A stretch of 64,000 bases of DNA from a bacterium HR10 (GCA_002923315.1 BEHM01000018.1:1-64000), one strand, 5' to 3'. Positions 50,348 through 60,124 are shown, counted from the stretch's first letter. The notes: generated by a model not told the origin, from the letters alone. Made by a program: numbers and translations.

Positions 50348-52990
50348 TCAGTGTGCGGCGAGCACGCGCAGAGCGAAGGGCAGACCGTAGGCGTGCGTCC
50401 AGCCGAAGACCCGCAGCCCGTGCGTGAAGCTCCATAGGGGACGACTGCCATCGGGATTGCGCGGGAGGTGACTCGCCTTCTCCAAGGCGAGGAACAGTTC
50501 GCGTTGCGTCCAGGTGTCATCAATCGGGCGAGGGAGCGGATCCATCCTCATGACCTCAAGGCGTCGCCGCAATTCTTCCAGGAAGCTGGGCTCGCCCGTC
50601 AGGTCGTAGCCCACGACGAGGCTGTGAATCGTCGCCAGGTAGGATTCCATCCCATGGCTGAGCGGGGGGACATCGCGCACGCGTCGCGCGTGACGCACGA
50701 GCGCGGCGCGCACGGCTCGGTCTGCCGTGAGATCGAGATATCGCGCCAACGCATACGAGGCGTAGTTTTGAGCGTACCCGTAACGATCCATGACCAGACT
50801 CCCCCCCTGCTCGCGCTCTTGCCACATGAGCATGCGCGCGATTCGTTCTCTCAACTCGCGATGATAGCGTTCGTCCTGGGTCGCTTCCCACACCTCGAGC
50901 AGATTCCACACTGAGAGATAGAGCCGACGCCCGGTGAGATCATGCTCCCCCCAGATGCGTTTCAAATACGTCTCCGCCGTTTGAAGAGCCACGTCCAGGC
51001 CGCGATGGTACCCGGCCACGTAATAGCTCGCGATCCATCCGGCCACCCAGACGTGCGCGCTCAGGGCGCGCGACCAGTGCTGCATGCCGTGTCGGCGCCC
51101 GATGCCGAGGTACTTCGTCCCCGGCGGCCGTTTGAGCGTCTCCCAGAAGTCGAGCGCCGAGTTCGTGTCCCCGTAGTACTTCGGATCGGTCGGCCAGTGC
51201 GTGTTATCCACGTCCATGGAATGGCGGCTCGCTGCCTCCGCGGCCAGATGAAAGCGGCGATCCCCCGTGCGGAGAAAATGGAGCCAGAGCATGAAGTCCA
51301 CGGCCGGCTCGTTGCACACCCAGACGTCCCACTTCTCGCCGTCGAAGTTCCACTTCCCATCGCCGTAGTCGAACATCCCGAACCAGGGCACCCATCGCTG
51401 GTTGAAGAGCCACCACTCGAATTTATAGTCGAGGGCGCGCTCGAGTTCGGGGAAGCGTTCTGCGCGCGGAGCGAAGCGCCCGTAGACGCCGCTCTCGGCG
51501 TACCAGCTCGGATCGGCGTGCGCGATCGGCGGATCCAGGACGTAGCTCATCGTGCGCGCGATCTCTTCCGCAGAGGTGTCGCCTGTGTGGAAGTAGAAGA
51601 TCAACTCACTCGTCTTCGCCAACCCCTGTGCCCAGTTCTCCACCGTTCCCTCGGAACCATCCTCATACTCCAGCTCGCTCGACCAGCGGGCGAAGGTCAT
51701 CGGTTCGACGCGCGGCGACCAGAGGAACGCCGTCAGGCGATCCGGCGCTTCCCAGCGGATCTCCTTCGGGTATTCTTCGAGGAAATGTCGAATCCCGATG
51801 GCGAGGCCCCATCGGTCATCCGCGAGGCTCAGCCATCCATCGGCGCGCTCCGCCCGAACGAGCGTTCGGTCGTCCACATCGAGGTGCGCGAAGAAGCCCT
51901 CCAGTCGCCGATCCGGCGTGGATTCGGGAACGGGAGGCATGCGGGTCGGTTTCGGCCCGGATTGCAGCAATGAGACCTGACGCGCCGCCGGTATCGGGCG
52001 CGCGAGCACGCGGCGGGTGCCCTCTTGCCACCATCGGCCCTCGCGATAGGCCGTCTGCAGCCGTCGCCGTGGCGAGAGGTTCACCTGGAGCGCCAGACCA
52101 GCGGCCGCGATGCGATCATTCGGTTGCGTCCATCCGGGATCGCCCGGCTCCTCCCGACGGATCCGCTCGCCCTGCGTGGCGACGTGCGCGTGTTCCCCCT
52201 CCTGCGGTCGGTGGTGATCGGGAACGCCCGTATAGACGAACGTGTGGAGGACGCGAAGATACGGCTTCCCCGCATAGGCATGAAGGCGCATCACGAAGGG
52301 GGCCGGATGGTTATCGGCGCGCGCGTAGCGGTATTCGCCCTCAATGCGCACGATGGCGTGGAGCGGTCCCGACCCCTTCTCGACGACCGTGCGCGTGATG
52401 AAAGCACGCGAGGGATCCAGGCCCGCATCGTCGAGGAGATCGAGGAACGATCCGCGTCCGACCGGCCCTTCAGCGATCACATCCGACTCCTCGAATCCGT
52501 TGCCCTCGAGATCCAGGTGCACGCGATGCAGAAATCCTCCTTCGCCTTTTCGCACGAGGACGCGCAGCGGTCCCGTCGTCACTTCGACGAATCCGCGCTC
52601 CCCTTGATTGTTCACGACGCTCACGCGCGCGTCTCCAGATGCGGTGCGTCGAACTCCGGGGCCGTACTCGACGAAGTACTCGGTGGCGGCCTCGGCGAAG
52701 AAGAAGACCCAAGCCCATCTCACGCTCTCATCAGCCGGCTCCCACGTGCTCACCTCCGTGATCTGCGAGGGGATCTCGCGACCATCTGGCGTGAGGACGC
52801 GCACGTGATCGGGCGAACGCAGGGCGCCTTTGGGGAAAGGGAGGCCGAAGAGAATGGGCGCCCCCTCCTGCGGCCGCTCGATGCGGATACGCACGCGCTG
52901 GGCGATCGGTGCGGGACGGATCGGTGATCCGTCCATGAGGCCCGCGCGCGCCTGAGCAAGGATGAGGATCGCCGAGATCCAGACCCTCAT
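50348..52990 (-). CDS. PcRGLX/YetA-like polysaccharide lyase (PL26-like)
   Basis: An 880-residue exported protein. After a signal peptide (about residues 1-17), an N-terminal RIFT-barrel-like domain and a central part with WAWVFFFAEAATEYFVEYGPG lead to a C-terminal alpha/alpha-toroid (about 500-860, with SWYAESGVYGRFAPR, YGDTNSALDFW and RYGYAQNYASYALARYL). This domain plan matches the PcRGLX/YetA family, founded on exo-rhamnogalacturonan lyase (PL26), so the enzyme probably removes uronic-acid-containing units from an acidic glycan. The exact bond cannot be assigned. It is the last gene of the ROK-TonB-PIG-L run, 10 nt after the deacetylase. Confidence 0.8.
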   Translation of the reverse strand: MRVWISAILILAQARAGLMDGSPIRPAPIAQRVRIRIERPQEGAPILFGLPFPKGALRSPDHVRVLTPDGREIPSQITEVSTWEPADESVRWAWVFFFAEAATEYFVEYGPGVRRTASGDARVSVVNNQGERGFVEVTTGPLRVLVRKGEGGFLHRVHLDLEGNGFEESDVIAEGPVGRGSFLDLLDDAGLDPSRAFITRTVVEKGSGPLHAIVRIEGEYRYARADNHPAPFVMRLHAYAGKPYLRVLHTFVYTGVPDHHRPQEGEHAHVATQGERIRREEPGDPGWTQPNDRIAAAGLALQVNLSPRRRLQTAYREGRWWQEGTRRVLARPIPAARQVSLLQSGPKPTRMPPVPESTPDRRLEGFFAHLDVDDRTLVRAERADGWLSLADDRWGLAIGIRHFLEEYPKEIRWEAPDRLTAFLWSPRVEPMTFARWSSELEYEDGSEGTVENWAQGLAKTSELIFYFHTGDTSAEEIARTMSYVLDPPIAHADPSWYAESGVYGRFAPRAERFPELERALDYKFEWWLFNQRWVPWFGMFDYGDGKWNFDGEKWDVWVCNEPAVDFMLWLHFLRTGDRRFHLAAEAASRHSMDVDNTHWPTDPKYYGDTNSALDFWETLKRPPGTKYLGIGRRHGMQHWSRALSAHVWVAGWIASYYVAGYHRGLDVALQTAETYLKRIWGEHDLTGRRLYLSVWNLLEVWEATQDERYHRELRERIARMLMWQEREQGGSLVMDRYGYAQNYASYALARYLDLTADRAVRAALVRHARRVRDVPPLSHGMESYLATIHSLVVGYDLTGEPSFLEELRRRLEVMRMDPLPRPIDDTWTQRELFLALEKASHLPRNPDGSRPLWSFTHGLRVFGWTHAYGLPFALRVLAAH

Positions 52991-53000
52991 CTCCCCCCCT

Positions 53001-55829
53001 TCAGCGTTCGGTCCGGCCCGCGTAGAGCAGATTCACGAAGAGGCGGATGGCGCCGGGCACGCCGGCCGGCAGTTGCCGAAAGAAGGCGTAACCGGTGTAA
53101 ATGTACGTGCCCGCTCCGTATCGAGCGCGCAAGAGGCCGCCCATGAGCAGCGGCTCGCCCGGATCGCGCGAAGCCAGCAGCGGCGTGAACCGCTCATCCC
53201 AGCTCTCCATGAAGTAGAGGCCACGCTCGTGCACCCATCCCTGAAAGTCGCGCTCGGCGATGCGATTCGGCCAGTGAAAGAGCCGATCCTCCGGAGCCAG
53301 GATCTCGACCGGCGCGTCCTCGACGCTCACGCGTCCGCTGCCGAGCGTCGCCGGATAAGGCGTGAATCGCCCCGCGTTGAAGGCCGCGATGTTCTGATTG
53401 TATTGCACGATGAGCGTTCCCCCGCGCTCGACGAAGTCCAGGAGCCGCCGATTGTGGTCCCGCACGTCCGATCGCACATCGTAAGCCCGGATGCCGAGGA
53501 TGATCACGTGGAAGCGATTGAGGTCCTCCCGCGCGAGCTGTTCGGCGGTGAGCAGCTCCACATCCAGTCCGAGTTGCGCGAGCACGCGCGGGATGTCGTC
53601 CCCAGCGCCCATGACGTATCCGATGCGCATCTCACCGGGCGGCACACGGACATCCACGACGTGGAGGCGAACCCGAGCCGGCTGGCAGAACGGGAACCAG
53701 CCGATCTCACGCCGTCCGAGGATCGTGCACCCTTCGCTGTATGTCCGCCCTTGATATTCGGCGATGGCCGTCACCTCATAGCGGCCTTCGCGCACATCCC
53801 CAGGCGTGAGCGTGAAGGTGACGCTCTGCACCTCCCCCTCGCGGGAGAAGTCGAGGACGCGCGCCGCGGGCTCAGCGCGCCAATCCGGCGGTGCCTCAAG
53901 ACGCAGCCTGACGCGGGCTCCGCCGATCACCTGGTTGCGCACGCTCACCGTCACCGGGATCGCTCGGGGCGCAGACGCGCTCTGAACGACGGATTCCGGG
54001 TGAACATGAACCGAGAGCGGCGGTCCGATGACGAGCGGACGGTGTTCCTCACCGTACATCGGGTCCACCACGCGCGCGCGGGGAATGGCGGCGATCTCGC
54101 CCTTCAACTCCTCGATCGCATAGATCGCGCGAACGCGCAGCGGCAACGGTGGCAGCGGAAGCGTCACATACTCCGGGACGTCAAGCCGAAGGATCGCCTC
54201 CGTCGGCGGATCCTCGCGCCGCCAGTACGGGCGCGTCCACAGGGAACGCGCGACGTCGTGAGGGAGCGTCACCTGACACTGGACGAGAGCGCTCTCATTC
54301 GGACCCAGCGACCGGAGATCGCGTCCAAGTACGGTGACGGTGAAGTCCGAGGGCGCTTCGCACCGGATGTCCTCGGCGCGCACGCGCTCACGCCCGCGGT
54401 TGACCAGGCGCGCCGTCAGCGTGAACGTCTGCCCCGGAGAGGCCACCGCGAGCGTCTCGCGCGGACGCGAGAATCCGAACGCGCCGGCTCGCTCCGCTGG
54501 GGTATCGCTTGGCGCGTCCACCAGCGCTTCGAGCGTGAGCCCGAGCGCCAGATTGATCGCACGAAGGCATTGCGCGCGCTTGGTCCGCAAGGGGACCAGG
54601 ACGTTCTGCCGCGCGGCGGGAGAGAGGGGCGCGCGCTCAAGACGCGCGATGAGATCGGTGAGCGCCGCCAGACCGCGCAGCAGGGGACGAGCGACGCGCT
54701 CCGGATGCTCAGGGGTGAGTGCGGCCATCGCTTCGGCGATGCGCTCCTCCAGCGCGCGCAAAGCGGGGCGGAGCCACGGCACCGCGCGCTCTTCCGCGCC
54801 GAGTCGCGCGGCCAGTCCGGGCAAGCTCGTGTCCAGGCCGTCGAAGAAGCTCTCCTCCCGACGATCGCCCGGTCGAGGGGATGGCACCCGCGTGGCGACG
54901 AGCCGATAGTACGCATACCGGTCTCCGGCCGGAACAACAACGCCGCCCGCTCCCTGCGTGAGCTGCAGGCTCAACCCCTTCATGGCGAGTTGCGCGTACG
55001 ATTGACCGAGCGCGGGATCATAGGCGCCCGTGTTGAGTCGCAGCACATCGCCTTCATCCGCGCGCACATTCCCCACATAGAGCTTGTACGGCGACCAGGG
55101 GAGCCATCCCGCCGCGATCTGCTCCGGGAAGCGGCGCGGATCGCCCGCCGCCTCGAATGCTTCGCGCGCGAGCAGGCCCGCGGCTTGATGCTGGCCATGC
55201 CCATCGCGGGGCGCTCCCTGAAAGCGCGCCACGATCACATCGGGGCGAAACGCGCGGATGACGCGCACCAGGTCGGCGAGCGCCGTCTCACGTCCTCGCC
55301 ATTTCTCGAAGGTCTCCTCGGCCGTTTTCGAGAAGCCGAAATCAGCGACGCGCGTGAAGCGCTGGCGCACCCCATAGTGCGCATCGGCGGAGAGCAGCTC
55401 CAGTGTGCGCAGCAGCCCCAGGGCATCGAAAAGCTCCGGCCCCGTCTTATTCTGCCCTCCCTCGCCCCGCGTGAGCGTGAGCAGCATCACCTCGGCGCCC
55501 AGACCACGCGCCAGCAGCGTGAGCATCGCACCGTCTTCGTCATCGGGATGAGCCGTCACATGCAGCACCCGCGCCGTCGTGCGCAGCTTGCGCAGCGCCT
55601 GCACAAGCCCCGCCAGACCGAGATCCTCGCTCGGCTTCGGGATGATCTCCATCCACGGCTCATCGTCCGTCTCCCACTCGGCGACTGCAGCCTCTGGCCC
55701 CCGGACGCCGAGCGCCTCCCGCGGAAACGGTCCCGCTCCAGCAAGGAGTATCGCGCCCAGGACGAGCAGAGCCACCCGCGCCCGATGAGGCCCGCGAGCC
55801 ATCGAAGCGCCGCCCGCGTTTGATCGCAT
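53001..55829 (-). CDS. Giant PIG-L family deacetylase
   Basis: A 942-residue exported protein. The signal peptide is near residues 10-40. A PIG-L/LmbE N-acetylglucosaminyl-deacetylase domain (about 80-330) has the zinc motif TAHPDDEDGAML and DGHGQHQAAG. The middle is beta-rich (two or three Ig-like domains, about 430-730). The last 210 residues resemble a ThuA/GATase-like alpha/beta domain (FHVIILGIRAYDVRSD..FVERGGTLIVQYNQN). PIG-L domains remove acetyl groups from amino sugars, so this could prepare a substrate for the neighbouring lyase. It starts at ATG 55829 next to GGGGGAGGAGG. The track start (TTG 55859) is ten residues longer. Confidence 0.88.
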   Translation of the reverse strand: MRSNAGGASMARGPHRARVALLVLGAILLAGAGPFPREALGVRGPEAAVAEWETDDEPWMEIIPKPSEDLGLAGLVQALRKLRTTARVLHVTAHPDDEDGAMLTLLARGLGAEVMLLTLTRGEGGQNKTGPELFDALGLLRTLELLSADAHYGVRQRFTRVADFGFSKTAEETFEKWRGRETALADLVRVIRAFRPDVIVARFQGAPRDGHGQHQAAGLLAREAFEAAGDPRRFPEQIAAGWLPWSPYKLYVGNVRADEGDVLRLNTGAYDPALGQSYAQLAMKGLSLQLTQGAGGVVVPAGDRYAYYRLVATRVPSPRPGDRREESFFDGLDTSLPGLAARLGAEERAVPWLRPALRALEERIAEAMAALTPEHPERVARPLLRGLAALTDLIARLERAPLSPAARQNVLVPLRTKRAQCLRAINLALGLTLEALVDAPSDTPAERAGAFGFSRPRETLAVASPGQTFTLTARLVNRGRERVRAEDIRCEAPSDFTVTVLGRDLRSLGPNESALVQCQVTLPHDVARSLWTRPYWRREDPPTEAILRLDVPEYVTLPLPPLPLRVRAIYAIEELKGEIAAIPRARVVDPMYGEEHRPLVIGPPLSVHVHPESVVQSASAPRAIPVTVSVRNQVIGGARVRLRLEAPPDWRAEPAARVLDFSREGEVQSVTFTLTPGDVREGRYEVTAIAEYQGRTYSEGCTILGRREIGWFPFCQPARVRLHVVDVRVPPGEMRIGYVMGAGDDIPRVLAQLGLDVELLTAEQLAREDLNRFHVIILGIRAYDVRSDVRDHNRRLLDFVERGGTLIVQYNQNIAAFNAGRFTPYPATLGSGRVSVEDAPVEILAPEDRLFHWPNRIAERDFQGWVHERGLYFMESWDERFTPLLASRDPGEPLLMGGLLRARYGAGTYIYTGYAFFRQLPAGVPGAIRLFVNLLYAGRTER

Positions 55830-55933
55830 CCTCCTCCCCCCTCGGAATGCCCCCTGCAAGGGAAGGCGCGGTGAGATGCCGGCATCACGTCCTCTCGCCC
55901 CAGCATCTCACCGAAGGTCTCACGCCCGCTCGT

Positions 55934-58780
55934 TCAGAAGTTGAGCTTGAAGCCGAGCTGCAGCTGCCGCGATTCGAGCGCTCCCGCGCGCGGGAACCGC
56001 TGCGGGAGGGCCGAGACCGGACTCCCATCGGCGTTCACCGCCACCGTCGTCGTCAGGTTCGTGATGTTCGGATGATTGGTCAGATTCGTGAACTCGGCGA
56101 AGAACTCCACGTTCGCGCGCTCCCCCAGCCGCACGAAGCGCGAGTATCGAAGGTCGAGGTTGAAGTGGTTCGGTCCATCCACCGTGTTGCGCCCGATGAA
56201 GAGCGGACGATCCATGAGGATGCGGTCGTTGTTGAGATCGCGATTGGCCAGGATGTTGAACGTGTCGCCGCTGTCGGCGCTCAGGATGAAGCTCACCTGA
56301 TTGTCGTTGAGCAGGGCGCTCCAGAAGCGATTCGAGAGATCCACCTTCGGCGCCAGGACGCCGTTCACGTAGAAGATGTGCCGGCGATCCGAGAGGGAGT
56401 TGCCGCGATCGCGACGCCGGTTGGTCGGGTCCGAGAGCTGGACGTTGCTGTCGAGCACATTCACCTCAGGCGCGTCGTCAATGGCGTGCGACCAGGTGTA
56501 GGAGGCGGTGAACTGATACCCGCGCGAGAAGCGCTTGATCAACTGCACGGTGACGCCATTGTAGTTGGAGTTCCCCACAGATTCGGCGAGGAAGACGTTG
56601 TCGAAGTCGGGGAAGCGTCGCGTCTGCGGATTCACCGCGGTGTCGAAGACCGGTCGCCCATCGGCCAGGGTCCGGATCGGGTTGATCGGGTTGATGTTCC
56701 GCTGCACGGGGATGCGCGTCCCCTTGGCGAAGACGTAGCTGAGGACGATGGACATCTCGTGGGTGAGCGCCCGCTCGATCTGCAGATTCGCATTGCTCGA
56801 ATAGAGGTTGGCGAAGTCCGGCGCCACGGCGTTGATGCTCACGCGCGGGAGCGGAAAGCCCGCGGGCAACTGATCGAACGTCTGTGGGAAAGCCGGCGCG
56901 AAGGGGCTCGTCCCCGAGACCGAGATGTCGCGGAAACGCGGATTCCCGTTGTTCAGGAGCGCGAGCCGATAGAAGTCGAGCTTCGGGAAGTCGTAGTAAA
57001 TCCCCGCGCTCGCCCGCACGACCGTCTTGCGCTCTCGTCCGATCCCGTACGAGAGCCCGATGCGCGGCGCGAAGTTGTTCGTGTCCACATTGAAGTCGCG
57101 CGAGAGCGGGAGCGGAGCCGTCGGATCCGGATCGGGCACGTCATACAGCTCATAGCGCACGCCGTAGAGGAGCTTGAGATTCTGCGTCACGCGCCAATCG
57201 TCCTGCCAGAAGGCTCCCCAGAAGAAGGCGCGCTCGCTGATCTGCGGATTCCCGATGCGCTGGCGGAAGGTCGTGTAGCTCCTCGGATTCGTCCCGTTGA
57301 CGGCGCTCAGGTAGGCATCAATGTTGGGGAAGACGTATTCGGCGAAGAGCGGCTCGCGCCGGAAATCGCCATAGGTCGTCATCGTGAATCCGAATTTGAA
57401 GGCATGGTTGCCGCGAATGAGCGTGACATTGTCCACGATGTCCACGCTGGTCTGGCGGAAGCGCTGGCCGTCATCGGTCGGTCCCCCGAACTGCGCCACG
57501 CCCGAGATCGTGATGGCCGGGCCGCGAACGGCGTTCTCCGGATTGGCCGTGCGGAAGAAGCGGCGTCGCGCGTACTGGAAGCGCAGCTCGTTGATGGCGC
57601 GCGCCGAGATCGTCGAGGTGAGCTGCGTCGCCACCGAGTCGGCCGCATCAATGAAATCCGTCGAGCGCGTCACCGAGAGGAGTCCGGCCGAGAGCGCCCC
57701 GCCGATGTTATTCGGCGAGCTGTTGCGGAAGAGGTTGTATCGGGCCATGAGGCGATGCCGCTCGGAGATCGTGTAATCGCTGCGCGCGATGAAGAAGTTG
57801 ACCCGTTGCGAGGCCGGGACCACGCCGGTCTGCTTCGGCGTCAGCCCGATGCGCGCCGCATTCTCCGGAGTGATGGTGATCGGGCGCGGGATGTCGCGCC
57901 GCGTGAATTCATACGCGCTGAAGTAGTGGAGCCGATCGCGTCGGATCGGACCGCCCAGTCGCGCCGTCACCGTATCGGCCGCGAAATCGGGCTTCGGCTG
58001 CGTGGGCGACAACAGCGTGGGACGCGCCGAGAAGGACTTGCGGCGGAAGCGATACCCAGCCTCCCCATGCACCTCATTCGTCCCCGAATCGGTGATGGCA
58101 TTGTAGACGGTCCCCGTCGTCGTCCCGAACTCCGGAGCGAAGCCGTTGTTGACGACCTGGATCTCGCGGATGAAGACTTCGGAGATCGGCATCAGGCGAA
58201 TGCCCGCGCGATCGGCCTGCGTGTTCGTATTGCCGTCCAGTTGGTAGTTGATCCGGTCAATGAACCCGTTCGTGTTCACCTTGCGCGGCACGCCGAATTC
58301 GGGATTGGGGCGCGCGCTCACCCCCGGCTGCAGGAGCATGAAGTTGTAGATGTTGCGCGAGACCAGGGGTAGGTTCCGCACCTCTTGCGTCGAGATCGTA
58401 TTCCCCTGCTCGATCTTCCCGATATCGGCCACAGGGACATCAGCCGTGACCGTCACCGCTTGCTCGATCTGCCCGACCTCCAGCGTGACATCCACGACGG
58501 CCGTTCGCCCAGCCGTGAGGACGACACCCGAGCGCACAGCGCGTTTGAAGCCCACAGCTTCCACGCTGATCTCATAGCGGCCCAAGGGCAGAAGCGTCGC
58601 GCGGTAAAATCCGCGCTCGTTCGTCGTCAGTGTTCGGGCATAGCCCGTGTCCATATTGACGATGCGCACGGTGGCGCCGGCGATGACCGCTCCCGAAGGG
58701 TCCAGGACGATCCCCTCGATGACGCCGTCGGTCGCCTGCGCCTGCACGAGCAGGAACATCGCCAGAACGATGCTCTTCAT
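55934..58780 (-). CDS. TonB-dependent receptor, Oar-like with N-terminal Cna/carboxypeptidase-regulatory domain
   Basis: A 948-residue outer-membrane protein. A short signal peptide (about residues 1-17) is followed by a carboxypeptidase-regulatory-like domain (IEGIVLDPSGAVIAGATVRIVN, about 20-105), a plug domain (VEVGQIEQ-VTVTADVPVAD and LPLVSRNIYNFMLLQPGVS) and a 22-strand-type barrel ending LQLGFKLNF. It imports a nutrient, probably sugar oligomers, driven by TonB. No SusD partner is present. The ROK regulator is 15 nt upstream, and the PIG-L and PL26-like genes follow, so it is the uptake part of the locus. Confidence 0.93.
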   Translation of the reverse strand: MKSIVLAMFLLVQAQATDGVIEGIVLDPSGAVIAGATVRIVNMDTGYARTLTTNERGFYRATLLPLGRYEISVEAVGFKRAVRSGVVLTAGRTAVVDVTLEVGQIEQAVTVTADVPVADIGKIEQGNTISTQEVRNLPLVSRNIYNFMLLQPGVSARPNPEFGVPRKVNTNGFIDRINYQLDGNTNTQADRAGIRLMPISEVFIREIQVVNNGFAPEFGTTTGTVYNAITDSGTNEVHGEAGYRFRRKSFSARPTLLSPTQPKPDFAADTVTARLGGPIRRDRLHYFSAYEFTRRDIPRPITITPENAARIGLTPKQTGVVPASQRVNFFIARSDYTISERHRLMARYNLFRNSSPNNIGGALSAGLLSVTRSTDFIDAADSVATQLTSTISARAINELRFQYARRRFFRTANPENAVRGPAITISGVAQFGGPTDDGQRFRQTSVDIVDNVTLIRGNHAFKFGFTMTTYGDFRREPLFAEYVFPNIDAYLSAVNGTNPRSYTTFRQRIGNPQISERAFFWGAFWQDDWRVTQNLKLLYGVRYELYDVPDPDPTAPLPLSRDFNVDTNNFAPRIGLSYGIGRERKTVVRASAGIYYDFPKLDFYRLALLNNGNPRFRDISVSGTSPFAPAFPQTFDQLPAGFPLPRVSINAVAPDFANLYSSNANLQIERALTHEMSIVLSYVFAKGTRIPVQRNINPINPIRTLADGRPVFDTAVNPQTRRFPDFDNVFLAESVGNSNYNGVTVQLIKRFSRGYQFTASYTWSHAIDDAPEVNVLDSNVQLSDPTNRRRDRGNSLSDRRHIFYVNGVLAPKVDLSNRFWSALLNDNQVSFILSADSGDTFNILANRDLNNDRILMDRPLFIGRNTVDGPNHFNLDLRYSRFVRLGERANVEFFAEFTNLTNHPNITNLTTTVAVNADGSPVSALPQRFPRAGALESRQLQLGFKLNF

Positions 58781-58795
58781 AGCCCCCTCCTTTCG

Positions 58796-60010
58796 TTAAA
58801 GCCGCGCGACCACATCGGCGAGTTGTCGTTCGACCAGTTGCAACGCCGAGAAGATCGCCCCATAGAGTTGCGCGCGATCCTCCAGGGCCGAGACGACGAC
58901 CGCCGGTTTGGCCGGAACAGTTCGCGCGATGGTCTCCCGAATGGGCTCGGTGAGAAGCTCTCCCGCCAGGCTCACGCCTCCCCCGAGCACGATCATCTCC
59001 GGATCCAGGAGCGTGGCCACATTCGCCACAGCCGCGCTGAGATAGGCTGCGATTTCATCCACGAGCCGTCGGGCCGTCTCGTCACCTCGACGGGCCGCGT
59101 CGAAGACGGCCTTGGCGTCCAGGGCACGGGATCGCCCCATGAGCTGGCGGGCGCGCGCCGCCATCGCCGGTCCGGAGGCGCGCATCTCCAGAAATCCCAG
59201 CTCGCGGAATTCCTCGCACGTCGCCTTCGGATCCAGAAGCATGTATCCGACTTCTCCAGCGGCGTGCGTCGAGCCACGATAGAGTTCCCCGTTGATGAGC
59301 AGGCCCGCTCCGATTCCCGCGCCGATGGCGATGAAGGCGACATTTCGGAGCCCGCGCGCGGCTCCGCGCCAGCTCTCGCCCAGCACGGCCATGTTCACGT
59401 CGTTATCCACGTGGACGGGGAGGCGCAGTGCGCTCTCCATCAACTCGCGGAGCGGGACGTCGCGCCAGCCCGGGAGATTCGGGGCGTGACGAACGATCCC
59501 GCGCTCCACGTCGGTGATGCCGGGAGCGCCGATGGCCAACAGTCGCACCTCACGCCAACGCACGCCGGCCGTCTTCACCACCTGACGGCTGAGCGTCGCG
59601 ATCTGCTCGACGACAGTGCGGACATAGGGCGGAGACTTTCGCGTCGGCTCCTCCGCGTGCGCGAGGAGTTCGCCGTTGAGATCGGCCACCGCGACGCGCA
59701 CGCGCGTCCCTCCGATGTCGGCGCCGAGCACATACCCGAAGCGCGCGTTGAAGCGCAGCAGCGTCGGGCGACGCCCACCGCTGGAGTCCCCGACGCCCTC
59801 TTCTCGCAAGAGTCCCGCGCGCAGCAGCTTCGCCACCAGGGCCGAGACCGTCGGCGGACTCAGCCCCGAACGGCGCGCCAACTCGGCGCGCGAGATCACC
59901 TCCGATGCGCGCGCCAGCCGCAACAGCGCGAGCATGTTCAGTTGCTTGAGGAGTCCGTGATTGGCCGGACCCATCGCCTCCGCCGCCCGCTTGTGCCCGT
60001 GCCCATCCAT
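58796..60010 (-). CDS. ROK-family transcriptional regulator
   Basis: A 404-residue repressor. The N-terminal winged helix (RAELARRSGLSPPTVSALVAKLL, about 35-57) is followed by a ROK sugar-kinase fold with DIGGTRVRVAVADLNG and VDNDVNMAVLGE. The zinc motif of ROK proteins (CxCGxxGCxE) is lost: the segment reads ATCEEFRELGFLEM, and the His of GEIGHM is Tyr. A sugar derepresses such proteins. I start at ATG 60010 because upstream ATGs (60049, 60028) lie inside the promoter. The TonB gene follows after 15 nt; rimO is divergent. Confidence 0.9.
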   Translation of the reverse strand: MDGHGHKRAAEAMGPANHGLLKQLNMLALLRLARASEVISRAELARRSGLSPPTVSALVAKLLRAGLLREEGVGDSSGGRRPTLLRFNARFGYVLGADIGGTRVRVAVADLNGELLAHAEEPTRKSPPYVRTVVEQIATLSRQVVKTAGVRWREVRLLAIGAPGITDVERGIVRHAPNLPGWRDVPLRELMESALRLPVHVDNDVNMAVLGESWRGAARGLRNVAFIAIGAGIGAGLLINGELYRGSTHAAGEVGYMLLDPKATCEEFRELGFLEMRASGPAMAARARQLMGRSRALDAKAVFDAARRGDETARRLVDEIAAYLSAAVANVATLLDPEMIVLGGGVSLAGELLTEPIRETIARTVPAKPAVVVSALEDRAQLYGAIFSALQLVERQLADVVARL

Positions 60011-60015
60011 GACTT

Positions 60016-60054
60016 TGTTCGGGAACATAATAAACTTCTCCTCGCCCATGTCAA
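60016..60054 (-). promoter_or_regulatory. ROK-TonB operon promoter with operator-like dyad
   Basis: On the minus strand TTGACA (60054-60049) and TATTAT (60032-60027) are 16 nt apart. The dyad TGTTC-gg-GAACA (60016-60027) covers the start point and touches the -10, as an autoregulatory ROK operator would. Confidence 0.5.
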
Positions 60055-60124
60055 GCCCGGATCGGCGCAGCGCCCGGTCGCTTCGGACGAGCGCGCGGCG
60101 CCCGAAGACGGCGAAGAGGCGCGC

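Noticed and set aside
52962-55823. 953-codon plus-strand ORF opposite the PIG-L gene
   Set aside because: Shadow frame; no motifs, while the minus strand has the HPDDED site.
55820-58372. 850-codon plus-strand ORF opposite the TonB receptor
   Set aside because: Shadow of a well-defined TonB-dependent receptor.
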